Assembly: GCA_002494645.1 (NCBI GenBank)
Contig: DACE01000037.1
Coordinates: 1 to 33,063 of the forward strand
Length of the DNA stretch: 33,063 nt
From: Euryarchaeota archaeon UBA256
Lineage (GTDB): Archaea > Thermoplasmatota > Poseidoniia > Poseidoniales > Poseidoniaceae
Direction: 5' to 3'
Shown: positions 1 to 8,907 of the stretch, piece after piece
Layout of the letters: every line of letters starts with the position of its first letter
How positions within the stretch are numbered: the stretch's first letter is position 1
Made by a program: the position numbers and the translations under genes
Notes under the pieces: generated by a model
Told to the model about the DNA's origin: nothing
The model's input: the letters and a program-made list of their open reading frames with translations, nothing else
Databases searched by the model: none

Positions 1-54
1 ATCGGTTGTGTCAGTGGTATCGGTAGTGTCAGTGGAATCGGTCGTATCACAGGG
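1..54 (-). repeat. 18-bp tandem repeat encoding a Thr/Asp-rich stalk
   Basis: Three units of 18 bp start at 1, 19 and 37. The first two differ at two positions; the third is more diverged. The length is a multiple of three, and read on the minus strand in the amidohydrolase frame it encodes alternating Thr and Asp with one Ser. The repeat probably continues beyond the window edge. Such segments usually act as extended, often glycosylated, extracellular spacers. Confidence 0.75.
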
Positions 55-2226
55 TGGCGCAGTTCCGTCCGCACATGTTTCATCTGGAACATCAATGACC
101 TCCAAAGTGGTCACGGGCTGAAGGTTTTCGCCTCTGTCGTAATAGCGGTCGTAAAGCATCGACATGTCCCATTGGGCATTGGCCGTTGTTGAGGTGTTGA
201 GGACCTCAAAGTAACGCTGGTCGCCGTAGGTGTACCAAGGGTCAAGTCCGACTTCGGTCATGCCCGAAGTGACGCTGCTAAAGTCGTTGGCGTCTCCGAA
301 GGCTGCACTCATTTCATCCATGTCAAAGCGCATGGCCATCGTGAGGTTTTCAGTGATTGAAGCCCATGTTTGTGCGCCTTCAGGGGCAGAGAGGAAGGTG
401 ACGTCAAGTGCTTTGTCAAAGTTACCTGCAGGTTCATGGTCGCTTCCCTTGAGGGCGGTCATGATGTCCGTGTCTCCATAAAGCGGCAATCCCCCGACGA
501 TTGAAAGACGAACGTCAGGGTCAACAGCGTTGATGAGGTTGCGGTAAGGGTTGGTGTGAATGTTGTCGATCACGACGATATCAGCAGCAGTGCCGGGTGC
601 CAGCGTCCCGACCTCGTTTTGCCAATTGGTGGCTTTTGCCGCTCCGGAGGTGACCATTTCCACCATTTCGTAATCGGTGAAGATGTCTCCAAGTTTCTCA
701 TCGTCCCACATGTCTGCAACCTTGAGTTCATGCAAGGGCGATTTTGAGCCAGAAGGCGCCCAATCAGGTGCCAGCGTGATGTGCACGCCAGCCGCCTTAG
801 CGGCTGCCACATCAGCGGTTTGCCCGTACAAAAGAAGGTTCGAGAGGGGCGACCATACCAAGGTCGAGTCCGCAGCAGCCATTTGTGTGAATTCATTGGC
901 GGTCAATGCCACGCCGTGAATCAGGACGAGTTCACCCACGAGGAGGTTGTTTTGAACAAGAATGTCAAACTCACCGCGGCTTCGTTCGTCCACACCTTCA
1001 GCGATGTGGACAAACCATGCATCGAGTTCTCCACTGGCATTGCCGTTCTTGATGTGGTTACCGACATAATCCGAGGTCAATTCAGTGACTTTCGTGTGAA
1101 TCTCATCTCTGCCGAAATTGTAATCCTCGATGTTGCGAGAGAGGATTGTAGCGTAACTGTCGTCTGGGTTGCTTGGCCCACCCTGTGCAGCGGTTGTGCC
1201 GCCAACAATGGATTTCATTTCGATGTATTTCATGGCTTGAGATTCCATGTTCCAGTATGGTCCGGAATGTACCAACATCTTGGGTTTGGTCACTTGTTCG
1301 CTGTAGTCTGGATGGTTTTTCCACTCGTAACGGTTGTTGTAGCCGCCCCATTCGTTGCGGCTCTGTGTCGATAGATGAGGTTCCATATCCCACAGCGGAG
1401 CCTGATTGTAATGCAAATGATTGTGCAAGTCAATGAGGCCAGGATAGATGGTACCGTTGGTCTCAATCACTGGAACATTGGTCAGTTGGACGTCGCCAGG
1501 AATTTGGTCACCCCAAACTGCTTCAATGAGGCCGTCTTGAACCAGAACATGGCCTTCGTTAATGACCGACCCTTCTCCAGTCATGGGAACAACTCGGCCT
1601 TTGAGGACGTAAGCGCCTTCGTGAACGTTGTCGCTGAGGCCGTAACAGCGGACCATGTTTTGGGCGATGCTGTAGGTGGCACTTCCGCTCCAGCCCGGTG
1701 TTGGGGGTGAAACTTTCGTGATGCTTCCATCTTCAGCCTTGGCGTAAGATGTATCCCACCATGAGTCTTCTCCCGGATAGGATAGGCTGTCAATGAGTTG
1801 GCCAGAAGTGTCGGAAATAGTGGCGGTGTCACCGTCCCAATAATCAAGTTCAATCCGAGAACTATCTCGGAAAATAACGATGTGTCCGCCTGCTTCAATC
1901 GTAGTATTCCACGCTAAGCGGCAAGGGGCAGAGCCTGCATCAGTAGCATCGTCAAGCAGCCAATCTGAAACATCAACGGCAGATTGACCAACATTCCAAA
2001 GTTCGATGAATTGGTCGGAGATCGAACCGATATCGCCATCGTTATTCCAGTCGGTTCCGTTGTAGTCTTCTGAGGATGCTGAAACCAGAATTTCGCTGAT
2101 CCGTATGTCATTACTGCGACCTTGTGTTTCCATGATTTCTGCGTCGGATTGAAGCGCATAGGGTGTCACGGTTGTTGAACACGCCAATAAGGCGGTGAGC
2201 AAAAGGGCGAGGGAAAGACTTCTCAT
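1..2226 (-). CDS. Secreted lipoprotein: lamin-tail domain plus amidohydrolase, Thr/Asp stalk (3' end missing)
   Basis: The reading frame is open from an ATG at 2226 to the left edge of the window (742 codons, no stop), so the C-terminus is missing. The N-terminus is a lipoprotein signal peptide with lipobox LLAC (Cys16). Residues about 40-180 read as a lamin-tail (LTD) beta-sandwich (start NDIRISEILVS, later FIELWNVG, DSLSYPGEDSWW). Residues about 205-640 form a metal-dependent amidohydrolase. After GTIYPGLIDLHNHLHYN, the expected metal ligands are visible: His268 and His270, His407 and Glu410 (FVHIAEG), His437 (LIHGVAL) and Asp488 (LAPDWAPSG). This pattern fits the AtzA/TrzN-like branch that deaminates or hydrolyses C-N bonds; the substrate cannot be told. 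After about residue 700 it turns into a Thr/Asp repeat, probably an extracellular stalk. It is transcribed divergently from the thioredoxin gene. The family call is firm; the exact reaction is unknown. Confidence 0.9.
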   Translation of the reverse strand, partial: MRSLSLALLLTALLACSTTVTPYALQSDAEIMETQGRSNDIRISEILVSASSEDYNGTDWNNDGDIGSISDQFIELWNVGQSAVDVSDWLLDDATDAGSAPCRLAWNTTIEAGGHIVIFRDSSRIELDYWDGDTATISDTSGQLIDSLSYPGEDSWWDTSYAKAEDGSITKVSPPTPGWSGSATYSIAQNMVRCYGLSDNVHEGAYVLKGRVVPMTGEGSVINEGHVLVQDGLIEAVWGDQIPGDVQLTNVPVIETNGTIYPGLIDLHNHLHYNQAPLWDMEPHLSTQSRNEWGGYNNRYEWKNHPDYSEQVTKPKMLVHSGPYWNMESQAMKYIEMKSIVGGTTAAQGGPSNPDDSYATILSRNIEDYNFGRDEIHTKVTELTSDYVGNHIKNGNASGELDAWFVHIAEGVDERSRGEFDILVQNNLLVGELVLIHGVALTANEFTQMAAADSTLVWSPLSNLLLYGQTADVAAAKAAGVHITLAPDWAPSGSKSPLHELKVADMWDDEKLGDIFTDYEMVEMVTSGAAKATNWQNEVGTLAPGTAADIVVIDNIHTNPYRNLINAVDPDVRLSIVGGLPLYGDTDIMTALKGSDHEPAGNFDKALDVTFLSAPEGAQTWASITENLTMAMRFDMDEMSAAFGDANDFSSVTSGMTEVGLDPWYTYGDQRYFEVLNTSTTANAQWDMSMLYDRYYDRGENLQPVTTLEVIDVPDETCADGTAPPCDTTDSTDTTDTTDTTD

Positions 2227-2321
2227 CCTTTGTGGGCAACGCCTCTCGCTTCATGAATCAACCCCCTGCAAGAATTGGAATGTTGACATGACTTCAAAAG
2301 GGCTGGGTTACAGGATTAGTC

Positions 2322-2693
2322 ATGGCCACAGTTGAATTAACCGAACCCACCTTTGCTGAAACCATCGAAGGCAACGACCTTGTTATCCTTGATTTTTGGG
2401 CCGAATGGTGTGGTCCGTGCAAGGCATACGGGCCAGTTTACGAGCGAGTCTCCGAAGAATTCCCAGATGTTGTCTTCGGTAAGATTGACACCGAAGACCA
2501 ACAAGGTCTGGCGGGTATGTTTGGTATTCGCTCGATTCCGACTACCATCGCGTTCAAAGAAGGCATCGGCGTATTCATGCAGCCAGGAGCACTCCCAGAA
2601 GACGCATTGAGGGACCTCGTCGAGAAACTGAAAGAACTGGACATGGACGAAGTTCGCGCAGAAATGGAAGCCAAAGAAGGCGACGGTGAATGA
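2322..2693 (+). CDS. Thioredoxin family protein
   Basis: The product is 123 residues. The redox motif WCGPC lies at residues 29-33, preceded by the usual strand LVILDFWAEW, and the conserved cis-proline is Pro73 (IRSIPTT). This is a complete single-domain thioredoxin fold with a short acidic C-terminal tail. There is no signal peptide, so it is a cytoplasmic dithiol-disulfide oxidoreductase. The ATG at 2322 has no clear Shine-Dalgarno site. A weak A/T-rich stretch (2293-2300) about 25 bases upstream could fit a leaderless transcript, which is only an inference. Its stop codon overlaps an ATG of the next frame (ATGA at 2690-2693), suggesting co-transcription with the downstream hydrolase. Confidence 0.95.
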   Translation: MATVELTEPTFAETIEGNDLVILDFWAEWCGPCKAYGPVYERVSEEFPDVVFGKIDTEDQQGLAGMFGIRSIPTTIAFKEGIGVFMQPGALPEDALRDLVEKLKELDMDEVRAEMEAKEGDGE

Positions 2694-2743
2694 GTCACAC
2701 TCACTGCCGATTGATTCAAGAAATACCCCTTGCACCGAGTGGC

Positions 2744-4549
2744 ATGAACCTCAAGCCGTGGCTCGTCATTGCACTGTTCGCAACGAGCATGCTCGCAGGT
2801 TGTTTTGGCGAAGATGATGCAGTTGAATCATCAAAAGGCCAAGACGGTGCTTACCCCCAACCTTGGGAACGAAGCCAACTTTCTTACGATGACCAAGATA
2901 TCTATGCAAGGGTCACTGTCAACGGTTCTCACGCCATTGACGCCGTTCGTTCGATCTATGTCCCCGTCCCCAGCATTACCGCCGCAGACGGCGGCGCAGG
3001 GTTGACCGGTGGAGCTGAAGTTCACCTCGGCCTTTGGCTGCCCGTCATCGAGGGGTGCGACTGGGAAAGTGAATCCGTTTCCGAGGAATGCCAAGTTCCA
3101 GTCATCGCAGAGATTGGACCCTATTACAACGATGGAGACGTCGACGCCTTGACACCTGCTGACCGCCTTGGGAAAATGCTGATTGAAAATTACGTTCCTC
3201 ACGGGTTTGGCGTTGCCCAAGTTTCAGTCTTTGGAACCGGTGAATCAAACCACTGCATGGACTTGATGGGAACCGATGAACAACGTGGCATCGATGCAGC
3301 AGTTACTTGGTTAGGCACCCAATCATGGTCGAATGGAAAGGTCGGTATCATCGGTAAATCCTACGATGGTTCCACGCCATGGCAAGCCGCCACCTTCGGC
3401 AACCCACACTTGGCGACCATCGTTCCCATGTCGGGGTTGATTGGGGTCCACGATTTGATGTGGCGCAACGGAAGCATGGAAGCCCGTGGCATGATCATGC
3501 ACAACGGCGTTTACGGTTCTTTTGGTGTTGATGGCGACGTTGAAGACACCGAAAATCTCTGTGAAGGTTACGTGCAAGGCTACGCAAACGGTCCTGCTGC
3601 CTACCTCAGCGGTGGCATGGTCACTTACGCCGGTAACGACTACTGGACTTCCCGCTCCTTCCTCGACCGTGCACTGACTAATTACAACGGATCCGTATAC
3701 ATCATTCAAGGCATGCAAGACTGGAACGTTGACCCACACATGGCCTTCCCCGCCCACCAACTCGTTGAAGAAGCCGGCATAGAAATCAAAACATTGGCCG
3801 GTCAATGGGCACATGATTATCCTGACCGTAAGTCAGGGCACAGCAGCCTTCCCTCAGGAGAAGGTGCAGAGGCCTATCCTTACACCCTGCGATGGGATTG
3901 GGCGGATGAGATGTTGTATTGGTTTGACTGGTACCTCAAAGGCGAAGGCACAGCACCAATTCTCGGGGTAGAGATGCAGGACAATCGCGGTGGGTGGCGA
4001 TTTGAAGCCACCTATCCACCTGAAGATACGAATTATCTGGAGGTTAACGGAGCAGACCTCAACCCCACAGGAGCCTCAATTGGTGGAAGCACAGGCTCCA
4101 TCACCATGACCTATGGGCCCTTTGAAAACGGAACACACATCGTTGGTATGCCGAGTTTCCACATTCCAATCACGCCGCATACGACTAACGGTGCACATGG
4201 ATTCTTGACCATGAACGACGGCAACGGTATGCACCTTGGTCACGCTGTGATGGATTACCGATTCCACGAAGGCGGACGAGACGGACAAGAAGTCCTCGTT
4301 CCATTTTCGACCGTCTTGGGGAAAATGGAATTCCTCCCCATGGACGTTTACCTTGAAGCTGGTGAAACGCTTGAAATCACCATGACCCAAACTGGCTATG
4401 ATTACGTTCCTTCGCCTGCGAGTGCAGGGTCATACTCCATCGATTGGTCTCAGGCTACGCTGACCTTACCGCTCTTGGACCGTGATTGTGATGACTTATT
4501 CCAAGCACCCATGCAAGCCTACGGCGGGGAAGGACAACGCACCTGTTGA
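2744..4549 (+). CDS. Lipoprotein CocE/NonD (S15 X-Pro dipeptidyl-peptidase-like) hydrolase
   Basis: This is an alpha/beta-hydrolase of the CocE/S15 family, exported as a lipoprotein. The nucleophile motif GKSYDG gives Ser206 (codon 3359-3361). The probable acid is Asp326 (GMQDWNVDPH) and the probable base His357 (GQWAHDYP), in the usual order. A C-terminal jelly-roll (PepX_C-like) follows from about residue 420. Known members cleave X-Pro dipeptides or acyl esters, and which applies here cannot be told. The start is placed at 2744 because the protein then begins MNLKPWLVIALFATSMLAGC, a clean signal peptide with lipobox LAGC. An in-frame ATG at 2690, overlapping the thioredoxin stop, would add 18 residues. 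Length (601 residues) fits the family. It probably acts on peptides outside the membrane. Confidence 0.88.
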   Translation: MNLKPWLVIALFATSMLAGCFGEDDAVESSKGQDGAYPQPWERSQLSYDDQDIYARVTVNGSHAIDAVRSIYVPVPSITAADGGAGLTGGAEVHLGLWLPVIEGCDWESESVSEECQVPVIAEIGPYYNDGDVDALTPADRLGKMLIENYVPHGFGVAQVSVFGTGESNHCMDLMGTDEQRGIDAAVTWLGTQSWSNGKVGIIGKSYDGSTPWQAATFGNPHLATIVPMSGLIGVHDLMWRNGSMEARGMIMHNGVYGSFGVDGDVEDTENLCEGYVQGYANGPAAYLSGGMVTYAGNDYWTSRSFLDRALTNYNGSVYIIQGMQDWNVDPHMAFPAHQLVEEAGIEIKTLAGQWAHDYPDRKSGHSSLPSGEGAEAYPYTLRWDWADEMLYWFDWYLKGEGTAPILGVEMQDNRGGWRFEATYPPEDTNYLEVNGADLNPTGASIGGSTGSITMTYGPFENGTHIVGMPSFHIPITPHTTNGAHGFLTMNDGNGMHLGHAVMDYRFHEGGRDGQEVLVPFSTVLGKMEFLPMDVYLEAGETLEITMTQTGYDYVPSPASAGSYSIDWSQATLTLPLLDRDCDDLFQAPMQAYGGEGQRTC

Positions 4550-4664
4550 GTGGACTTTCTCTTCTCGTCGCTGGACTCATCGTGGTCTGCTCGTAGAACC
4601 ACTGTTCCGATGAAATACAGTGCTTACAAATGACCTTCAAACTCTGAGCCCCCATCGTCATTCT

Positions 4665-4670
4665 CTTATA
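4665..4670 (+). promoter_or_regulatory. Possible TATA-like element upstream of the MutS-like gene
   Basis: CTTATA lies in the 134-bp gap after the hydrolase, which otherwise shows no gene or clear hairpin. It sits 23-28 bases before the second in-frame ATG (4693). Archaeal TATA boxes centre about 26 bases before the transcription start, so this could give a leaderless message starting at 4693. No Shine-Dalgarno site is visible before either ATG. This is inference only. Confidence 0.3.
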
Positions 4671-4683
4671 CCGTTGGCAAACC

Positions 4684-6684
4684 ATGGTACACATGGTTTT
4701 GACAACGCTTCCCGGTGTATCTCAACGTATGGCACAGAAAATGACCGAACATTTTGGCTCAGAAGATGCGGTCGTATCCACACTTGCTTCTGGTGATGTT
4801 GCACGATTGGCAGAAGTAGAAGGCTTGTCGGTCAAGCGTGCATTGAGTTTGGCACGTCAATATGCTGGTGAGGACGGGGGGTTTCTCGCTACGAAAGAAG
4901 CACGACGCCTTCATCAAGATTTACTCAGCCACCTGCAAGACTTTGCCGCATGCAACGCTTCCCGTCAGCGCATGGCGTTGCTCACGCCCGTCAGAACTCC
5001 AGATGACCGTCGCACACTCGCTTCGGCCGCTCTGACCCTCTCGCCAGAATGGTTGTCCAACATCAAACAAGAATGGCAGGGATTGACTCGCCTCAAAGAG
5101 AGCCAAGACCGCTACGAGCGTGTGGTGGTGTCCTCTGAACCACGGGAGCATCTCAAGCGTTTTTGTCGTGTATTGCAGCCAGGGGAGCATGAATCATGGA
5201 AGGATTACACGGTGTTCAAGACGGTGACATGGATTGGCAGTGGTGCACCAATGCAAGCTCCTGATGGATGGTTGGTGCTCGGCAGTTCTCCCGAAGAAGC
5301 CTTGATCATCCCCGAGATGACCATTGATTGGTTCAGTCATAATCGGAAATCCTTAGACATCCTCTGCTCGCTTATTGAGGCCTACGGGAGAGGGGAACTT
5401 CCAGACAATGAAGTCTTAGCGACGCTTATTTCGTCCCTCAAGGGACTTACTGAACTTCCCGATATGATGGGAATGCTTGGTGATGCATCTCAAATTGAAG
5501 AGGTGACACGAATCAAGGATGAATTGTGGACGGTGGTCAAGAATTTGGAATCGGCAGTTAATGTCGAAGTCGAACAGGCCATGAACGATGCTAAAATGGC
5601 TCTGTCAGGCGCTGAACTTCTCGAGGCTTTGTCTGACGGTGCAGCCTTCCAGAGAAAATTAAAGGAGGCTACTGGCCATGTGATTCAGGAAGCCATGCAA
5701 AAGGCGCGTGAAGAACTTGCGGCATTTCTTGAACCTGCGAGTCTGCGATGTCCTTACGAGATTTTTACCAACGCATGGCCTGCTAAAGTCGACCGTCAGA
5801 CCATCGACGGAATTGATGCAGCCCTTGAATCCAAATTAAAAGCGGAAAAAACGGAACATCTCGTTGCCCTTGCAACGCGACTTGGGCCGATGAAGCAACG
5901 ATGCGAAACCGCGATTCAGGACATGATCGAAGCGGACCAGTGGTTAGCAATTGCCCGATGGGCCGTTCACGACTCATGCGTGATGCCAGAACTGGTTGAC
6001 CACGGTATTTGGTTGGAAGAGGGACGTCATATCCTGCTCGGAGTAAAGCCAGATCCCGTCACTTACGGCTTGGGACAGGCAGCACCAAAGGTTGACCAAC
6101 AATCTCTCGCACTGCTCACCGGAGCCAATTCTGGGGGTAAGACGACGCTCTTGGAATGCTTAGCCTATGCTGCTATTCTCGCACATATGGGCTTGCCCGT
6201 GCCCGCACATTCGGCACGTGTTGGACGCGTTGATGCGCTCCATATTCTTGCTAAAGCAGGTGGGACTCAGAGCGCTGGAGCCCTTGAACAAACGCTTGTG
6301 GAACTTGCAACCGTCGTTAGCGACCCCACGCCGAAATTGATTTTGGCGGATGAATTGGAAGCCATCACTGAACCGGGTGCAGGCGCACGTATCATCGCTG
6401 GTATGCTGCTGGCGGCAGAGGCGCAACGCGACACGACGATGATGCTCGTAACGCATCTTGCTCCTGCAATTTTAGAGGCGACGCAACGCGATGACTTACG
6501 TGTGGACGGTATTGAGGCCAGCGGACTCGGTGCTGACCTTGAGTTGATGGTTGACCGAACGCCAAAGCGAAACCACCTTGCTCGTTCAACACCTGAATTG
6601 ATTGTGAAGCGACTTGTCGAAAAGAGCGACGGTCACGCCAAAGCATTGTTTGCAGACATCCTAGAAATGTTTGCTCAACCTTAA
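4684..6684 (+). CDS. MutS-related ATPase with N-terminal helix-hairpin-helix domain
   Basis: The 666-residue protein begins with two helix-hairpin-helix motifs (LPGVSQRMAQKM at 9-20 and EGLSVKRALSLAR at 46-58), a non-specific DNA-binding module. A long central region with helical, charged segments follows. The C-terminal part is the MutS-family ATPase: Walker A GANSGGKTT at 480-488, Walker B LILADE at 552-557, and the signature region AGGTQSAGALEQTLVEL between them. The mismatch-recognition domain I of true MutS is absent, so it belongs with MutS2/MutS5-like or archaeal HhH-MutS proteins that act on branched or recombination intermediates. No Smr nuclease domain is visible at the C-terminus. 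Start could be 4684 or 4693. It ends exactly one base before the stop of the convergent gene. Confidence 0.88.
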   Translation: MVHMVLTTLPGVSQRMAQKMTEHFGSEDAVVSTLASGDVARLAEVEGLSVKRALSLARQYAGEDGGFLATKEARRLHQDLLSHLQDFAACNASRQRMALLTPVRTPDDRRTLASAALTLSPEWLSNIKQEWQGLTRLKESQDRYERVVVSSEPREHLKRFCRVLQPGEHESWKDYTVFKTVTWIGSGAPMQAPDGWLVLGSSPEEALIIPEMTIDWFSHNRKSLDILCSLIEAYGRGELPDNEVLATLISSLKGLTELPDMMGMLGDASQIEEVTRIKDELWTVVKNLESAVNVEVEQAMNDAKMALSGAELLEALSDGAAFQRKLKEATGHVIQEAMQKAREELAAFLEPASLRCPYEIFTNAWPAKVDRQTIDGIDAALESKLKAEKTEHLVALATRLGPMKQRCETAIQDMIEADQWLAIARWAVHDSCVMPELVDHGIWLEEGRHILLGVKPDPVTYGLGQAAPKVDQQSLALLTGANSGGKTTLLECLAYAAILAHMGLPVPAHSARVGRVDALHILAKAGGTQSAGALEQTLVELATVVSDPTPKLILADELEAITEPGAGARIIAGMLLAAEAQRDTTMMLVTHLAPAILEATQRDDLRVDGIEASGLGADLELMVDRTPKRNHLARSTPELIVKRLVEKSDGHAKALFADILEMFAQP

Positions 6685-8079
6685 TCAGTTGGGCAATTCA
6701 AGTTCAACAGCAAAGAGTGGGTCGGGGTCTGTTGAATCGTGGTAGGCAACGATGACACCTCCGTCGTTGAGTATTCCAAGCGATGCAAAATCAAATCGAA
6801 TGTCATTGCCTGCTCCCGATGTTGAATCTAAATCACCTTGGCCGATGTAAGTCAATGTGTCGGGAGTCATGTCTTCCATGTATCCTCGAACGTGATACAC
6901 CGTGTCAACATCAGGTCCACCAATAGACTGGTAGCGCACGTTGAGTACAAAGAGATCGAGTTCACCGTTGCTTTGGAATTCCCATTCCTCTATTTCTGAT
7001 GCGGTCGTTCCCAAATCGTAGGTATAATTCGTCCACGACAAGGCGCCATCACGGGACATATAATGCGTGAAACTCGTGCCAGTATTTGCAACACAGTGGA
7101 GGGTTCCTGCTCGGTCAATGTGGCAGTATTCTGATGGGAATTGGACTTCCAGTTCATTCCATGAGAGGCTCGTGTCCATGTAAGCAGCATTGCCGTTGTT
7201 GTAATATGAGGGGAAGACCAATCCGCCACTTGGGAGGGGGAAGGCTCGCATTTCCTTGTGAGGTTTGTTGACGTCCCAATACGCAGGAAGGTCAGCCCCA
7301 GTGAAATTGAGGTCAAGTTCGATTGGTGGGTCGCCACCATCCCTGCCGGGGAATTGGAAGGGATAGTAATTCAATCCGTCAACGCTGATTTGTCCTCCAG
7401 CATTTTGAGTTTGATGCCAAAAATTAGAGACCACAATACTTGCCCATTCACCGCTACCGAGGGAAGATGAGATCGGTCCGACGACTTCTACCTGCCATGA
7501 ACGGTCATAGAAGGGTTCAGTGATTCGGTTATAGCACCACTTCCACTCGTCTTCGGACTCATCGTAGAGAATGGCGTAGAATTTGTCAAGTTTCAAATCG
7601 CCTCCCACATAGGGGAACCAGGACATCGAAATGATGTCACCGTTTGTGGCTTGAACGATGCTCCCCTCTCCAAGCCCCTCTTGGCCGGGGTTGGTTGGAA
7701 CAAAAGTTCTGCATTGCGCATCGGGCAGGGCTGGTGGGATGTAAGTGTCCCATTCATGGCCACGGTCTGCAGAATAGACGGGATATTCGCCGCCGATGTT
7801 GAGGATTTGACCTTCGATGGATGTAGCGAGGTAGTGCTCACAGCAATTACCACCGTAGGTCGCATCAAAGACCGCCCAGGTTGTATTGGTGGTGGTATTT
7901 GTCTTCAGGTCAACGGTGACAAAACTTCGTTCCACCTCGTGGGGGAGCATGTCAATGCGTTCATAGGATTCCCAAATGGGAACAACTTCTTCTTCACCGA
8001 CCACTGAACTCCCGTCGCCAAAACAGCCTGCGAGCACCATGGAGAGAGCCATGGCACAACAGAGCAAGAGGCGTTGCAT
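6685..8079 (-). CDS. Lipoprotein with BNR/Asp-box (sialidase-like) propeller
   Basis: The start at 8079 gives MQRLLLCCAMALSMVLAGC, a lipoprotein signal peptide with lipobox LAGC and Cys19. An in-frame ATG at 8145, overlapping the stop of the upstream gene (ATGA), would add 22 non-hydrophobic residues. The 464-residue chain has beta-propeller features. An Asp-box SADRGHEW lies at 103-110 and a related SRDGALSW at 342-349, both of the S-x-D-x-G-x-x-W type seen in sialidases and other BNR proteins. Catalytic Arg-triad and Asp/Tyr/Glu residues of sialidases could not be assigned with confidence, so enzymatic activity is not claimed. It is the third gene of the ileS-led minus-strand group and is probably anchored outside the cell membrane. 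Confidence 0.72.
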   Translation of the reverse strand: MQRLLLCCAMALSMVLAGCFGDGSSVVGEEEVVPIWESYERIDMLPHEVERSFVTVDLKTNTTTNTTWAVFDATYGGNCCEHYLATSIEGQILNIGGEYPVYSADRGHEWDTYIPPALPDAQCRTFVPTNPGQEGLGEGSIVQATNGDIISMSWFPYVGGDLKLDKFYAILYDESEDEWKWCYNRITEPFYDRSWQVEVVGPISSSLGSGEWASIVVSNFWHQTQNAGGQISVDGLNYYPFQFPGRDGGDPPIELDLNFTGADLPAYWDVNKPHKEMRAFPLPSGGLVFPSYYNNGNAAYMDTSLSWNELEVQFPSEYCHIDRAGTLHCVANTGTSFTHYMSRDGALSWTNYTYDLGTTASEIEEWEFQSNGELDLFVLNVRYQSIGGPDVDTVYHVRGYMEDMTPDTLTYIGQGDLDSTSGAGNDIRFDFASLGILNDGGVIVAYHDSTDPDPLFAVELELPN

Positions 8080-8141
8080 GATGGTGCGTCGTTGCGGCGT
8101 GATTTGAAGGCGTCGCTCGCGTGGGCTTTGACTACCTTCCG

Positions 8142-8903
8142 TCATTTGAGGCCGAGTTCACGGCGTAGATTGAGCAGGCGATTCAAGCCCGCATTCGTGT
8201 GACTGCCCATCCACGTGAGCGCTTCTCCATCAATGAGGTGCGTTTGAGGACGGCGGCCACCGATGCGTTCTACTTCATCAGCGATGTGCTCTGCTTCTTG
8301 CGGATTGAACTCATGAGGCTCACTGGAGAACAAGAGGTAAGCGACATCATGCTCGGCGAGCATGGCTGGCGATACAACGGGGTAGCCGTTTCCATCAGGT
8401 TCAATGTTCACCACATCAAAGCCAACACAGGAAATCATCCCTCCTGCATAGGTGGTGGCATTGGCTGCCATCAAGGGTTCATGCCAAATGAGCGGGAGGG
8501 CTTTTTCTTGACCACCAGAAGGTAAGGATGCCAATGTTGCTTCGAGTTCTTCGGCCATGCTTTCTCCCTTTGCCTCACAGTTGATGGCCTTTGAGAGGTC
8601 GCGCAGCAGAGCAGGAACATCCTTCGGGTGTTTGACATCGCAAACAAAGGTAGCAAAACCTTGTTCTTGGCACCATTCGTAGATAGCCTTGGGGTTTTCG
8701 TCTCGGTCAAGCACAACGAGGTCGGGCTGTGCTCGAATGATTTTCGAACGTGTCGGCGTCTTTGTTCCTCCCACGACGGGTACGTCGTTCACACGGTCGG
8801 CAGGATGAATGCACCATGGCGTTCTGCCGACGATGGAAGAAGCATCAAGTCCAAGGTCAAAAAGCGTCAACGTGAGGCTCGGGACGAGTGATACCACACG
8901 CAC
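8142..8903 (-). CDS. BtuF/TroA-like helical-backbone metal receptor (cobalamin-binding-like protein)
   Basis: The 253-residue protein starts with a GTG at 8903 preceded by a good ribosome binding site. It begins MRVVSLVPSLTLTLFDLG, matching the first strand and helix of periplasmic-binding-protein-like II receptors for cobalamin or ferric siderophores. RAQPDLVVLDRDENP (about 58-72) is the conserved region before the interdomain helix. The C-terminal lobe contains a conserved-looking TWMGSHTNAGLNRL stretch. There is no signal peptide or lipobox, and no permease or ATPase gene is adjacent. It may therefore be a cytoplasmic cobalamin or metal binder like the short bacterial homologues, rather than a transporter component. 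It lies between ileS and the BNR-like lipoprotein, overlapping the latter's longer frame by four bases. Confidence 0.8.
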   Translation of the reverse strand: MRVVSLVPSLTLTLFDLGLDASSIVGRTPWCIHPADRVNDVPVVGGTKTPTRSKIIRAQPDLVVLDRDENPKAIYEWCQEQGFATFVCDVKHPKDVPALLRDLSKAINCEAKGESMAEELEATLASLPSGGQEKALPLIWHEPLMAANATTYAGGMISCVGFDVVNIEPDGNGYPVVSPAMLAEHDVAYLLFSSEPHEFNPQEAEHIADEVERIGGRRPQTHLIDGEALTWMGSHTNAGLNRLLNLRRELGLK

Positions 8904-8907
8904 AAGC

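Noticed and set aside
781..1374. 197-codon plus-strand frame opposite the amidohydrolase
   Set aside because: It lies antisense to the conserved metal-ligand region of the amidohydrolase and has no independent features.
4550..4683. Possible small RNA or tRNA in the gap before the MutS-like gene
   Set aside because: No cloverleaf, conserved tRNA arms or stable hairpin could be made out by eye.
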